From positions 1 through 45,384 of the forward strand of contig NZ_LSJA01000075.1 of assembly GCF_001556515.1 (NCBI RefSeq): 45,384 nucleotides of DNA, written 5' to 3'. The notes under the pieces are model-generated. The model made no database searches, was not told the DNA's origin, and saw only the letters and a list, made by a program, of their open reading frames with translations. The position numbers and the translations under genes were made by a program. Source of the stretch: Caulobacter sp. CCH9-E1. Its GTDB lineage: Bacteria; Pseudomonadota; Alphaproteobacteria; Caulobacterales; Caulobacteraceae. Below, piece after piece: positions 8,927 through 16,472 of the stretch (position 1 is its first letter; each line of letters starts with the position of its first letter).

Positions 8927-9702
8927 CCCGCCTGGCGCCAATCGCGGGCTGGGCCTGCGTTCTCCTGTCTTCCCCCGCGTGGGCCGAGCCCGTCGAGAGC
9001 GACGCGCGCCTGGCCGCGCCGGCGGGCATGACCCGGTTCGCCTGGCGGGAAGGCCTCGTCTATCCGGTGATCGCCACGCCAGGCCGCATCACCGACATCG
9101 TCCTGGAACCGGGCGAGGCCTTGGTCGGATCGAATGCGATCGCGGCGGGCGACACCGCGCGCTGGGTGATCGGCGACACGACCAGCGGGGTCGGGTCTGA
9201 GCGTCGTGTCCATGTGCTGATCAAGCCGACCGCGACGGGCCTGGCCACCAACCTGCTGATCAACACCGACCGACGCACCTACCATCTGGAGCTTCGCGGC
9301 TCTGCACGGACGTGGCAGGCCGAGGTCTCGTGGCGCTATCCGGCGGCGGAGCCGGTCTTGATCGCGGCGCCGCCCGCGCGGCCGGCGCTCGACCTCTCGC
9401 GCGTGAACCGGAGCTACCGCATCGAGGGCGATCACCCGGTCTGGCGGCCTATCGCGGTCTTCGACGATGGCCAGCGCGCCTATGTCGAGTTCGGGCCCGG
9501 CGTCGCGCTGGACGACCTGCCGCCGCTCTATCGGGTCGGCGGCGACGGCAAGACCAGCGAACTGGTCAACTATCGCATCGAGGGGCGGCGCATCGTCCTG
9601 GATCGACTGTTCGACCGCGTGGAGTTGAGGCTCGGGATCAAACGACAAGCCCTTCGCGTGCGCATCGTTCGGCAGGCTGGTGCGACGGAGGGCTTGCGAT
9701 GA
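8923..9702 (+). CDS. trbG: Conjugal transfer protein TrbG (VirB9 family)
   Basis: TrbG is the VirB9-like part of the outer-membrane core complex. The start is ATG 8923, overlapping the trbF stop, giving 259 residues. A signal peptide ends near AWA-EP at about residue 19. The N-terminal domain has FAWREGLVYPVIATPGRITDIVLEPGE, and the C-terminal part has the VirB9/CagX pattern RSYRIEGDHPVWRP and FDDGQRAYVEF. It ends with an arginine-rich strand and overlaps trbI by 4 bases. Confidence 0.94.
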   Translation: MTRLAPIAGWACVLLSSPAWAEPVESDARLAAPAGMTRFAWREGLVYPVIATPGRITDIVLEPGEALVGSNAIAAGDTARWVIGDTTSGVGSERRVHVLIKPTATGLATNLLINTDRRTYHLELRGSARTWQAEVSWRYPAAEPVLIAAPPARPALDLSRVNRSYRIEGDHPVWRPIAVFDDGQRAYVEFGPGVALDDLPPLYRVGGDGKTSELVNYRIEGRRIVLDRLFDRVELRLGIKRQALRVRIVRQAGATEGLR

Positions 9703-10850
9703 GCAACGAGCGCTCCGAGGCCGAAGAGGCCATCGCCAAGACCCTCCGCCTGCGCGCAACGCCCGTCCCGGTGGCCCGCATCTCACGCCGGGCCCTGATC
9801 ATCACCACCGCGATCGTTTCGATTGGCCTGTTCGGCGCGGTGAGCTGGTCGATGCTCCAACATCGGCGCGCAGCGCCGCCTGCGGCCGATACACCGGCGA
9901 TCGCAACGCCTTCGGAGCGGGTAACCGCCTTGCCCAAGGGCTATATCGGTCCCGCCGGGGTCCCGGCCTTGGGACCGCCACTGCCGGGAGACCTCGGCCG
10001 TCCGATCCTAGCGGCCCAGCGCGCCGGAACCGTGGAGGGGGCAGGGCAAAGCTCGGTCGTCTCGGCCTCGTCAGTGCCGCCCGCTACCCCGCCGCCAGTT
10101 GATCCAGAGCGGGAGGCCAGGGCGGCGGTCCGCCGTGCGGCAGGTCAGAGCGCGCTCTTCGTAAGCGAGCGCGCCGAGCGGGGACCCGGCCAGGCGACAG
10201 CGTCGTCCGATGGGACGGCCCAGCCGCCCCAGGATCCGCGCACGACCAGTCCCGAACGTCTTCAGGCTCCGGCCTCTGCCTATGTGCTGCAGGCTGGCGC
10301 GGTGATCCCCGCGGCCTTGGTCACCGGGCTTCGATCCGACGCGCCTGGCGCCGCGATCGCGCAGGTCACCCAGGATGTCTATGACAGCCTCGGCGGCGGC
10401 TATCTGCTGATCCCGGCGGGCGCGCGTCTGGTCGGCGAGTACGAGGCCGAGGTCAAGGCAGGACAGAGCCGCCTGCGGGTGGGCTGGACGCGCCTGATCC
10501 TGCCGTCGGGACGCTCGATCGTGCTGGACAAGCTCCCGGCCGCCGATGCGCAAGGCATGGCCGGCCTTCAAGACGGCGTCGATCGCCACGGCGGGCGGAT
10601 CCTGGCGGCGGCGGCTTTGAGCACCTTGCTGGCGATCGGCGCTGAAAGCGGATCGTCCAGCGACGAGTCCGACCTTGCCCGTGCTGTCCGAAGAGGAAGC
10701 GCGGATGCGGTAACCGACGTTGGCCGCCAGGTTGTTGGTCGCAGTCTCGATCGCGCACCCACCCTGACCATCCGGCCCGGTGCGCCTCTGCGCGTCCTGC
10801 TGACCAGGGATCTCGTGCTGGAGCCTTACAGCTCGGGAGCAGGCCGATGA
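9699..10850 (+). CDS. trbI: Conjugal transfer protein TrbI (VirB10 family)
   Basis: TrbI spans the cell envelope and links inner-membrane energy to the outer-membrane core. The start is ATG 9699 (383 residues). A cytoplasmic N-terminus is followed by one transmembrane helix near residues 30-48, a proline-rich stretch of about 150 residues that can cross the periplasm, and a C-terminal beta-barrel domain with YVLQAGAVIPAALVTGLRSD, GGGYLLIPAGARLVGEY and a final PLRVLLTRDLVLEPY strand. All are TrbI/VirB10 hallmarks. It overlaps the next gene. Confidence 0.95.
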   Translation: MSNERSEAEEAIAKTLRLRATPVPVARISRRALIITTAIVSIGLFGAVSWSMLQHRRAAPPAADTPAIATPSERVTALPKGYIGPAGVPALGPPLPGDLGRPILAAQRAGTVEGAGQSSVVSASSVPPATPPPVDPEREARAAVRRAAGQSALFVSERAERGPGQATASSDGTAQPPQDPRTTSPERLQAPASAYVLQAGAVIPAALVTGLRSDAPGAAIAQVTQDVYDSLGGGYLLIPAGARLVGEYEAEVKAGQSRLRVGWTRLILPSGRSIVLDKLPAADAQGMAGLQDGVDRHGGRILAAAALSTLLAIGAESGSSSDESDLARAVRRGSADAVTDVGRQVVGRSLDRAPTLTIRPGAPLRVLLTRDLVLEPYSSGAGR

Positions 10851-11071
10851 GCAAGCTGAAGTTGCGCCCCCTTGAGGACGAGGCACCGGTCAAGATGACC
10901 CTAGATGTGCCGCCGGCGACCTATCGCAACCTGGTGGCTTACGCTCAGGCGCACGCCACCCAGACCGGCGGCAAGGTCGCTGAGCCCGTGCGGCTGGTCG
11001 TGCCGATGCTGGATCAGTTCATGGCCAGCGACCGGGCGTTTGTGAGGGGACGCAAGCCTCGGGAGGACTAA
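10847..11071 (+). CDS. DUF2274 protein, last gene of the trb operon
   Basis: This 74-residue protein has the form of a DUF2274 member: a charged start (SKLKLRPLEDEAPVKMTLDVPPATYRNL) resembling a ribbon-helix-helix strand and helix, a second helix, and a short basic tail. Its ATG overlaps the trbI stop. DUF2274 genes commonly close the trb operon of alphaproteobacterial conjugative elements. A DNA-binding regulatory role is plausible from the fold-like pattern but not shown. Confidence 0.8.
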   Translation: MSKLKLRPLEDEAPVKMTLDVPPATYRNLVAYAQAHATQTGGKVAEPVRLVVPMLDQFMASDRAFVRGRKPRED

Positions 11072-11168
11072 CGAGGACTTCCATTCTGCAGATCGTCGTC
11101 GGGCCGACCCTAAGGCCGCGACGTCGGCGCTAGTGCGAGGCAAGGGTGGCCTTCGGCGTCGTTTGCTG

Positions 11169-11291
11169 TTAAGGATAAGGCATGGCGTACCCCGCCATGC
11201 CGTCCACAGTGGCGAAGCCTTCCGGGCAGGGGCCGACGACTAGAATGACCCTCTCACCCTTTCTGAGGTGCTGGCGGGCGTAGTGGACGCG
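11169..11291 (-). pseudogene. Possible gene remnant, no start codon
   Basis: On the minus strand a frame of about 40 codons is open from just after a TGA at 11292-11294 to a TAA at 11169-11171. It reads like a real protein end (HYARQHLRKGERVILVVG, then GFATVDGMAGYAMPYP) but has no ATG, GTG or TTG at its head. It may be the decayed end of a small gene. It sits in the 250-base gap between the trb operon and the next gene, where nothing else is recognised. It could also be chance. Confidence 0.2.
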
Positions 11292-11321
11292 TCATGAAAC
11301 AGCACCGAGATTGGGTTTGTC

Positions 11322-12263
11322 ATGACATTCGTTTTCCAGAATCGCGAGCGTGCGAAGAAGGCTGCGCAGCGCATTGCCAAGGCGCTTCCGGACGTCAAGC
11401 TGTCTGCCGTGCAGGAGGGCCTGGCCAGGGCCCTCGGCTACCAAGACTGGTTCGCGTTCGAGCAGAGTCCACCGGATCGATCGCCGAGCATCTTGGACCA
11501 GGATCTATCCGATCCCGAGTTCCTTGCGCGCGCAGATCACCAGATCGGCGCTCTCGCCAGCTACCTCGATATTCCCGATAGTGACGCGCAATACGCGCTA
11601 TCTGCGGCGCGGCTCACTGGCGACCGAAACTGGTCACGTGAAGATCACATGATGCTGCGGCTTTCGGCTTGGCGGCGCGGCCCTTTGCTGGCGGCCAAGC
11701 CCAGGGGGCGAGGTGACCTCGTTCGCATCAAAGCGTCGGGGCGGCCTCGGGAATACGGCTACGTCCTGAGCCACGGTGAACGTGGCGCCAAGGTGCTGCT
11801 CGAGGACAGTATCCTCACCTGCGCAACCTTCGAGGTCGTTCGCCCCAAGGTTCGGCCCGCCGACTTCATCCCATCGCGCTATTGGCGGCCCTACGGTTAC
11901 TGGACGCTAGAAGACGGCTCCAAGGTTCTGTTCAGCCGTGACTATTATCCACTCTGGCGCGTGGGTGGCGATAGGGTCGAGCGTCTGGGGCCGTGGCTAT
12001 GGATCGGTCCGCGCAAAGGGCAGACCTACTTCTTCGATTTGTCCGGTGAGCCCAACTGGCTCCACCGAGGTGCAAGGTCGCTCTCAGAGGCCTTCCTGGA
12101 GGATCACGGTGTGCGCGGCTTGCCCATCCTGGCCGATGCGGTTCTGCAGTACTTCAACGAAGGCGTCGATAGGCCAGAGGAAGCTGTCAGGGCCGAGCAC
12201 AAGCGTCGTGGTTCGCCGACCGATGCGCCCGCCTACGCGCGCCTCAACGCCATGCTCGCCTAA
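11322..12263 (+). CDS. Unrecognised 313-residue cargo protein
   Basis: I do not recognise this protein. It begins at ATG 11322. Residues 1-46 form a compact helical unit (FQNRERAKKAAQRIAKALP, then LSAVQEGLARALGYQDWFAFEQ) like the short 'find-the-match' helices at the start of several plasmid-borne unknown proteins. The middle is helical, and residues about 185-255 are very rich in Trp and Tyr (YWRPYGYWTLEDGSKVLFSR, then PWLWIGPRKGQTYFFDLSG), suggesting a beta-rich domain. No membrane segment or catalytic motif is clear. It is the first gene after the trb operon and is convergent with 12326-13192, separated by a perfect palindrome. Confidence 0.7.
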   Translation: MTFVFQNRERAKKAAQRIAKALPDVKLSAVQEGLARALGYQDWFAFEQSPPDRSPSILDQDLSDPEFLARADHQIGALASYLDIPDSDAQYALSAARLTGDRNWSREDHMMLRLSAWRRGPLLAAKPRGRGDLVRIKASGRPREYGYVLSHGERGAKVLLEDSILTCATFEVVRPKVRPADFIPSRYWRPYGYWTLEDGSKVLFSRDYYPLWRVGGDRVERLGPWLWIGPRKGQTYFFDLSGEPNWLHRGARSLSEAFLEDHGVRGLPILADAVLQYFNEGVDRPEEAVRAEHKRRGSPTDAPAYARLNAMLA

Positions 12264-12270
12264 AGAACCC

Positions 12271-12306
12271 TCGCAAGATCGACCGGCGCGCCGGTCGATC
12301 TTGCGA
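12271..12306. terminator. Perfect 36-bp palindrome between convergent genes
   Basis: Two 18-base arms (TCGCAAGATCGACCGGCG and its exact reverse complement) meet with no spacer. RNA from either strand would form a 16-bp stem with a 4-base loop. The palindrome lies between the ends of two convergent genes (12263 and 12326), the expected place for a shared terminator. Neither side has a good T run, so it may act as an RNA end-stabiliser or need Rho. It could also be a protein binding site. Confidence 0.6.
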
Positions 12307-12325
12307 CTTCGGTAGCCATCGGCGT

Positions 12326-13192
12326 CTAGGCGCAGCTGGGGCAAGTCCGAACTTCGGTGCGACACGGCGCGTTGCCGTTGTAGGGATCCTTCAAGATGGC
12401 CGGGTGGTAGTGAGCGACGATCATCTCGGCCGGCACGGGTACACGCAGGTCGATGCCGAAGTCGATCTTCGGAATGAAGGTTGGCGCGTTGACCACAACA
12501 CGAACCCACTCCTGAAGCAGCTTTTCGGCCAGTTCGTCCCTCAGGCCAGGCGATATCCAAGAGACCGGCAGATCGACCTCGATCATGGTCGGAATGCCGC
12601 GTCTTCGGAGTGTGTCGAAGGCGGAAGGACCAAGCGCACACGTCATCCACTCGCTGCCGTACAGCATGTAGTGGCCGATGTGGTCGAGTTGCACTTGGTC
12701 GTCGGCGCAGAGGAAGAGTTGGTCGGTATCGCGCTCTCGGGCATCGAAGGCCGCAAGGCGGCTCTCCAGCGACTTCTGCATCCAGGCGAGCTCCGCTGTC
12801 TCGGCGACGATGCGGCGGGCCTCGTCTTCGAGCACGGCGGGGTCGTTCAAGCGGATTCCCTCGCGATGAAATACCCCGGCGTCAGCGACGCGGCAGCCGT
12901 GGAAGGCGCGAAGCACTGCTCGGTTGATCACGGTGCTCAGCTGGTCGAGCACTACCTCAAGATCCTCTTTGAGATAGGGCGCGAGGATCTCGTCCAACCA
13001 ATCGGTATCGTCCCAGCAAAGATCCTGTTCTGGGAGGGCCGACAAAGTTGCATAGCCGCCGTCGACAAAGTGCGGCTGGAGCCACTGCGTCAGCGTCGGA
13101 TGCCAAGTCGTGCGATCCTTCCAATGCAGGAGTCGATCTCTCCACGGACAGGGCGAGGTGCGTTTGTGGGTAGCGGGCGAATCCGAGGTCAT
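12326..13192 (-). CDS. Unknown protein with ADP-ribosyltransferase-like motifs
   Basis: This 288-residue protein (ATG 13192) is not firmly recognised. Residues about 90-110 read RAFHGCRVADAGVFHREGI, close to the H-G-[TC]-x opening of ADP-ribosyltransferase (PARP/Arr-like) folds. GHYMLYGSEW near 173-182 could hold the aromatic motif, and IEVDLP near 203 the third-position glutamate. This H-Y-E-like reading is inference and needs a structure-based check. A C-terminal CPSC pair closes the protein. It is the last gene of a minus-strand set (14473 to 12326): the gene upstream ends 31 bases before it, and the palindrome lies downstream. Confidence 0.65.
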   Translation of the reverse strand: MTSDSPATHKRTSPCPWRDRLLHWKDRTTWHPTLTQWLQPHFVDGGYATLSALPEQDLCWDDTDWLDEILAPYLKEDLEVVLDQLSTVINRAVLRAFHGCRVADAGVFHREGIRLNDPAVLEDEARRIVAETAELAWMQKSLESRLAAFDARERDTDQLFLCADDQVQLDHIGHYMLYGSEWMTCALGPSAFDTLRRRGIPTMIEVDLPVSWISPGLRDELAEKLLQEWVRVVVNAPTFIPKIDFGIDLRVPVPAEMIVAHYHPAILKDPYNGNAPCRTEVRTCPSCA

Positions 13193-13223
13193 GTCGCCAG
13201 CCTAGACAAACGAGGGATCAAGC

Positions 13224-14258
13224 TTAAGGGCGCGCGGGGGCAGCGGTATCTGGCGGGCTATTGCGACCATTCTCTCCGGCGTCCTTCTGGCCAGGCACAA
13301 CGGCGCGCATGAGGGACGTCATCGGATGGAACCCATCGATCTCCATCGTCAGCACGCCGTCTTCGCGGGCGATGACACATGTCGCGGGCAGGAAATCCGC
13401 AGGCAGCGGTACAGTCGCATTCGGATTCAAAAACAGGGTGACGCCCTGCCACCAGGTTTCCTCCGGCGCGCCGGGATCGCTCACGTCGAACTCGTATTCC
13501 CTCGGCTGCGGGTGATCGCCTTCCTCGGGCAGGAGGCACGTGCCCAAGCGCTTCGCAAAGATCGCTGTTCCAAACAGCGACGCCGAAGACAGTCGCCAGA
13601 ACTTGGATACCGCAAAGCCATTGCAATAGGCGATCGCACTGATCGCGGCAGCGTCTGGGCGGGCGAAGAAACCCGCAGACCCTTTCGTGTCGCCAAATAG
13701 CATTGGGACGAGCGCGTCCGCCACGTAGAGGCTGGACCCTGCCTCGAAAGCCGGCTGAGTCATCAGCACAAGCGGTTTTCCCGCCATATGCGTCAGGGCG
13801 TCATAGCCGTGTCTCGCCTTTTTGATCAGGGCCGCGCGCATTCGGCGCGGGAAGAGGACGCTGCTGCGCTCCTGCATATCTGCGGGAGATCCGTCCTCCA
13901 TGCGCAAGATGCTGATGTCGGCTTCGTTCCCGTCAGTGGGATTGGCGGTCATCGCTTCCACGGCGATCTCCAGACCTGCCTTGGAAGCCATGAAGTCTGG
14001 AGCGTCAAACGGTCGGCTTGGCGCTAGGCCGGCCGCTTCCAGATAAAGAAAGCACGCAATCTCGAATAGGCGGGCATGGAAGCCATAGCCCTGAAATTGC
14101 GAGACAAAGTGCCCGTTCGGGTCGCCCATCCGCGCGAAGGCGTCGCTGATCATCTCGCGCACCAAGGCGTGATGGTCCGACCTCAGCAATGCCGCGAAAT
14201 TGGGGTGCAGCTTTGTGGGCGGCACGCATGGCGCAAAGAGATCGATACGCTGGGTCAT
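13224..14258 (-). CDS. Unknown protein with possible nuclease-like core
   Basis: This 344-residue protein starts at ATG 14258, overlapping the stop of the small gene upstream (ATGA), which argues for translational coupling. Residues about 50-105 contain HFVSQFQGYGFHARLFEIA, then DAPDFMASKAGLEIAVEAMT. The order FE..., PDF..., ...VEA resembles the E-PD-ExK layout of restriction-endonuclease-like folds, with lysines near 143 (LIKKARHGYDAL) as possible partners. This is a pattern-level inference. The C-terminal half is unrecognised and the last 25 residues look disordered. It is the middle gene of a three-gene operon. Confidence 0.65.
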   Translation of the reverse strand: MTQRIDLFAPCVPPTKLHPNFAALLRSDHHALVREMISDAFARMGDPNGHFVSQFQGYGFHARLFEIACFLYLEAAGLAPSRPFDAPDFMASKAGLEIAVEAMTANPTDGNEADISILRMEDGSPADMQERSSVLFPRRMRAALIKKARHGYDALTHMAGKPLVLMTQPAFEAGSSLYVADALVPMLFGDTKGSAGFFARPDAAAISAIAYCNGFAVSKFWRLSSASLFGTAIFAKRLGTCLLPEEGDHPQPREYEFDVSDPGAPEETWWQGVTLFLNPNATVPLPADFLPATCVIAREDGVLTMEIDGFHPMTSLMRAVVPGQKDAGENGRNSPPDTAAPARP

Positions 14259-14473
14259 GGTGTTCGCCCTTTGCGGTGACGGACTAGTGTTCGTCGGCCC
14301 CCAGCGACTCGATCCGCTCTGGTATCTGCAGGAGCTTCAGGGAGGGGCGCGGTGATAGCCTCCCGGATCGTCGGGAAGGTCTCAGCGGAGCTGAGCGCGA
14401 CACCGTTAGAGACGGTGACGGTCGCCAGGAAGCTGTTGGCCTTCAGTGTGGCGGACAAGGTCACTTCGCTCAT
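14255..14473 (-). CDS. Small first gene of the three-gene operon
   Basis: A 72-residue open frame starts at ATG 14473 and ends in the ATGA overlap with the 344-residue gene. The overlap and the shared direction support it as a real gene. Residues 1-32 (EVTLSATLKANSFLATVTVS) alternate like beta strands, and the tail is basic (RRTLVRHRKGRT). No family is recognised. Small basic first genes in such operons are often regulators or antitoxins, but nothing here shows that directly. Confidence 0.55.
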   Translation of the reverse strand: MSEVTLSATLKANSFLATVTVSNGVALSSAETFPTIREAITAPLPEAPADTRADRVAGGRRTLVRHRKGRTP

Positions 14474-14575
14474 CGAGGGCTCATTGATGGGCTAGCGCGG
14501 CCGCCTATTGTGGCAAGTAGAATAGTGGCAAATTTTGAACCTGGACTGTCATCGCAGATATAGGCGAAACCGGCT

Positions 14576-15217
14576 GTGCTTTCCTCGATTCTCTTCGATA
14601 CTCGGCTCACGGCTGCGGCTGCCGCGCTGATCGGAGCCTTGATTGGCGTGACGGGCACGTTGCTTGTCACTATCGTCAACGGCCTGTTCGCCCGCGACCG
14701 CCACCGGCATGAAAAAGTCTGGGAGCGTCGGCAGGAGGCCTGCAGCGAAATCATCGGAGCGCTTAGGGCCGCAAAACCCCTAGCGGAACGTATCTACGAT
14801 GGGTTCGACGAGGACGTGCACGGCTACTATGCCAGCGATGCGCTCAAAACCGATCACGATCGATACTGGGTGCAGGTCGTAAAGGCGGATGAGGCCTTCA
14901 AGGCCAACTACCTGATCCTGCCAGCGCACTTTCGTGATCGCTACGAGCGCCTTCTTACCGCGCGACGTGCTTGGGACTACGACGCTGGGCCAGATGTCTA
15001 TCTTGGCCCGATGGGGGAGGTCATATCCGCGACGCGTGATCTGATGGACCTTGCGCTTTCCTCTCTAGGGATCGTGCCCTGGAGCCATCGGCTCGCCATC
15101 TCGCTACGCCTGACGGGCGACAAACTCGGTCGGGCCTTCAGAGCGGTGGCGATGTGGCTACGGCGACGCTGGAAGCGCCTCTGGCGCAGGCGCGATCGAG
15201 ACAGCCTCGATCCGTGA
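14576..15217 (+). CDS. Membrane-anchored protein of unknown function
   Basis: This 213-residue protein begins at GTG 14576. One strong transmembrane helix lies near residues 10-36 (TAAAAALIGALIGVTGTLLV). It is followed by a basic stretch, ARDRHRHEKVWERRQEACSEI, and a mostly helical cytoplasmic domain ending in a very basic tail (RRRWKRLWRRRDRDS). The layout of one membrane helix plus a coiled helical domain is common among unknown proteins in defence-like loci. The gene diverges from the minus-strand operon that starts at 14473, and the ~100-base gap must hold both promoters. Confidence 0.65.
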   Translation: MLSSILFDTRLTAAAAALIGALIGVTGTLLVTIVNGLFARDRHRHEKVWERRQEACSEIIGALRAAKPLAERIYDGFDEDVHGYYASDALKTDHDRYWVQVVKADEAFKANYLILPAHFRDRYERLLTARRAWDYDAGPDVYLGPMGEVISATRDLMDLALSSLGIVPWSHRLAISLRLTGDKLGRAFRAVAMWLRRRWKRLWRRRDRDSLDP

Positions 15218-15460
15218 TTCAAATCTAACACAGTTCTAGTCCTGCTGGGCCAACGGCTCATGCGCCGCAGATCGGGCGCTCCACTATTTTAGCTTGGGGC
15301 TCCGCCCCCGGCGCGCTTCGGATCGGCTTCCGCCCAGCTTCGGCCGGCCTATGGCCGTCCTGCAGCCGGGTCCCCGCGAAGCCGTCCCTCCGCTTGCACC
15401 CCCGGTCTCGCCGACGGGCAAGGGTTCGATGTCGAACCCCTGCCTTGAAGGATGAGGATC
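15218..15460 (+). promoter_or_regulatory. ardA leader with strong hairpin
   Basis: This GC-rich leader has many short inverted repeats (GGGCTCCGCCC-like and GGCCGGCC-like units). Its last part forms a clear hairpin at 15417-15444: arms GGCA-A-GGGTTCGA and TCGAACCC-C-TGCC around a 2-base loop, 12 of 13 positions paired, the inner 8 perfect. The hairpin ends 3 bases before the AAGGA ribosome-binding site of ardA, so it may control translation or be an operator. No gene is seen in the stretch. Confidence 0.5.
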
Positions 15461-15991
15461 ATGGGAAAAGCCGCTGATGATCTTGAGCCCCGTATCTATG
15501 TCGCGTGCCTGGCCGCCTACAATGGCGGCCGATTGCACGGCGCCTGGATCGATGTCGAGGACGACATCGAAGCGGTGTGGGTGGCGATCCGGGCGATGCT
15601 GGCGGCCTCGCCCGAGCCGATGGCCGAGGAGTTTGCGATCCATGACTATGAGGGCTTCGGCGGCGTAGAGATCGCCGAATATGCCAACATCGCCAGGGTC
15701 GTCGAAATCGCCGCCTTCCTGCGCGCGCGGGGTACGCTCGGCGCCCTGGTGCTGGCCGAGGTCGGAGGCGATCTCGATGCGGCCGCCGCAGCGCTCGACG
15801 ACCAGTATCACGGGGTCTTCGCCAGTCTGGCCGATTGCTTTCAAGAGATGACCGAGGAGACCACGGCCATTCCGGAGACCCTGCGGCTCTACATCGACTA
15901 TGAGGCCATGGCGCGCGACGCGCGGCTAAACGGCGAGTTGTTCACGGTCGAGACCGCCGCCGACCAAGTGCATGTTTTCTGGACGCGCTAG
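15461..15991 (+). CDS. ardA: Antirestriction protein ArdA
   Basis: ArdA is a DNA mimic that blocks type I restriction enzymes, protecting newly arrived conjugative DNA. ATG 15461 is preferred over ATG 15452 because AAGGA (15448-15452) is correctly spaced only for the former, giving 176 residues. Family features are the opening RIYVACLAAYNGGRLHGAWI, a high load of Asp and Glu, the EEFAIHDYEGFGG segment near residue 60, and the C-terminal YIDYEAMARDARLNGELF. Placement right after unknown cargo and before the repair block fits an early-expressed protection gene. Confidence 0.93.
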   Translation: MGKAADDLEPRIYVACLAAYNGGRLHGAWIDVEDDIEAVWVAIRAMLAASPEPMAEEFAIHDYEGFGGVEIAEYANIARVVEIAAFLRARGTLGALVLAEVGGDLDAAAAALDDQYHGVFASLADCFQEMTEETTAIPETLRLYIDYEAMARDARLNGELFTVETAADQVHVFWTR

Positions 15992-16113
15992 GTGCGCGGC
16001 AGAACCTGGACGAGGGCGAAGACCAAGCCCGCCGCCAGCAGGACCAAGGCGGCAAGGCCGGCCCAGCCGGCGGGGGTCAGCAGGCGGGCGGTTGGTCGGG
16101 AGCGAGCGGGCAT
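15988..16113 (-). CDS. Small membrane protein (41 residues)
   Basis: An ATG at 16113 opens 41 codons ending at TAG 15988, overlapping the ardA end by 4 bases. The product has a basic start (PARSRPTARLL), one hydrophobic helix near residues 15-37 (GLAALVLLAAGLVFALV) and a short tail. The positive-inside layout looks like a genuine single-span membrane peptide, but it is short and GC-rich, so chance remains possible. No function is suggested. Confidence 0.4.
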   Translation of the reverse strand: MPARSRPTARLLTPAGWAGLAALVLLAAGLVFALVQVLPRT

Positions 16114-16145
16114 GAGGCCATGGTACGGCGCCGCTCATGGCGGCG

Positions 16146-16472
16146 CTAGCTCGCGTTGAGGCCCGCCCACCAATCGGCATAGACGGTATTCTTGGCCATG
16201 TGCCGGTTGAGGTCTGGCGCTCCATCGTTCCACCACACCGGGCCGCGCTCGCCCAGCCCGACCTTGGCGGCGTCGACTTGAGCGCGAGCCTTGGCCAATT
16301 GATCTGGGTCCTCGGCCGCCAGCGCCGCCCTGACCGCGCGACGCGCATTCATCAGCGCGTTCACCAAGGTCTGGCGGTGCTCGGCCGAGAGGTGTGGATT
16401 GCTTCGTCGCCAGAGCCGCCCGCGCACGACGATGTAGCGGCCATCCGGCGTAATGGGCGCGGGGGGCTTCAT
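16146..16472 (-). CDS. Conserved small protein paired with exonuclease III
   Basis: This protein of 108 residues begins at ATG 16472, overlapping the xth stop (ATGA). Codons upstream in the same frame are a shadow of xth. The sequence opens ITPDGRYIVVRGRLWRRSNP, has a helical middle (LVNALMNARRAVRAALAAED) and closes with LGERGPVWWNDGAPDLNRHM. I recall this as a conserved alphaproteobacterial hypothetical protein of unknown role. The coupling to an abasic-site endonuclease gene hints at a DNA-linked role, but this is inference. Confidence 0.75.
   Translation of the reverse strand: MKPPAPITPDGRYIVVRGRLWRRSNPHLSAEHRQTLVNALMNARRAVRAALAAEDPDQLAKARAQVDAAKVGLGERGPVWWNDGAPDLNRHMAKNTVYADWWAGLNAS

Noticed and set aside
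15422..15439. LexA-type site before ardA
   Set aside because: The sequence is an inverted repeat (GGGTTCGA-TG-TCGAACCC), not the GTTC-N7-GTTC direct repeat.
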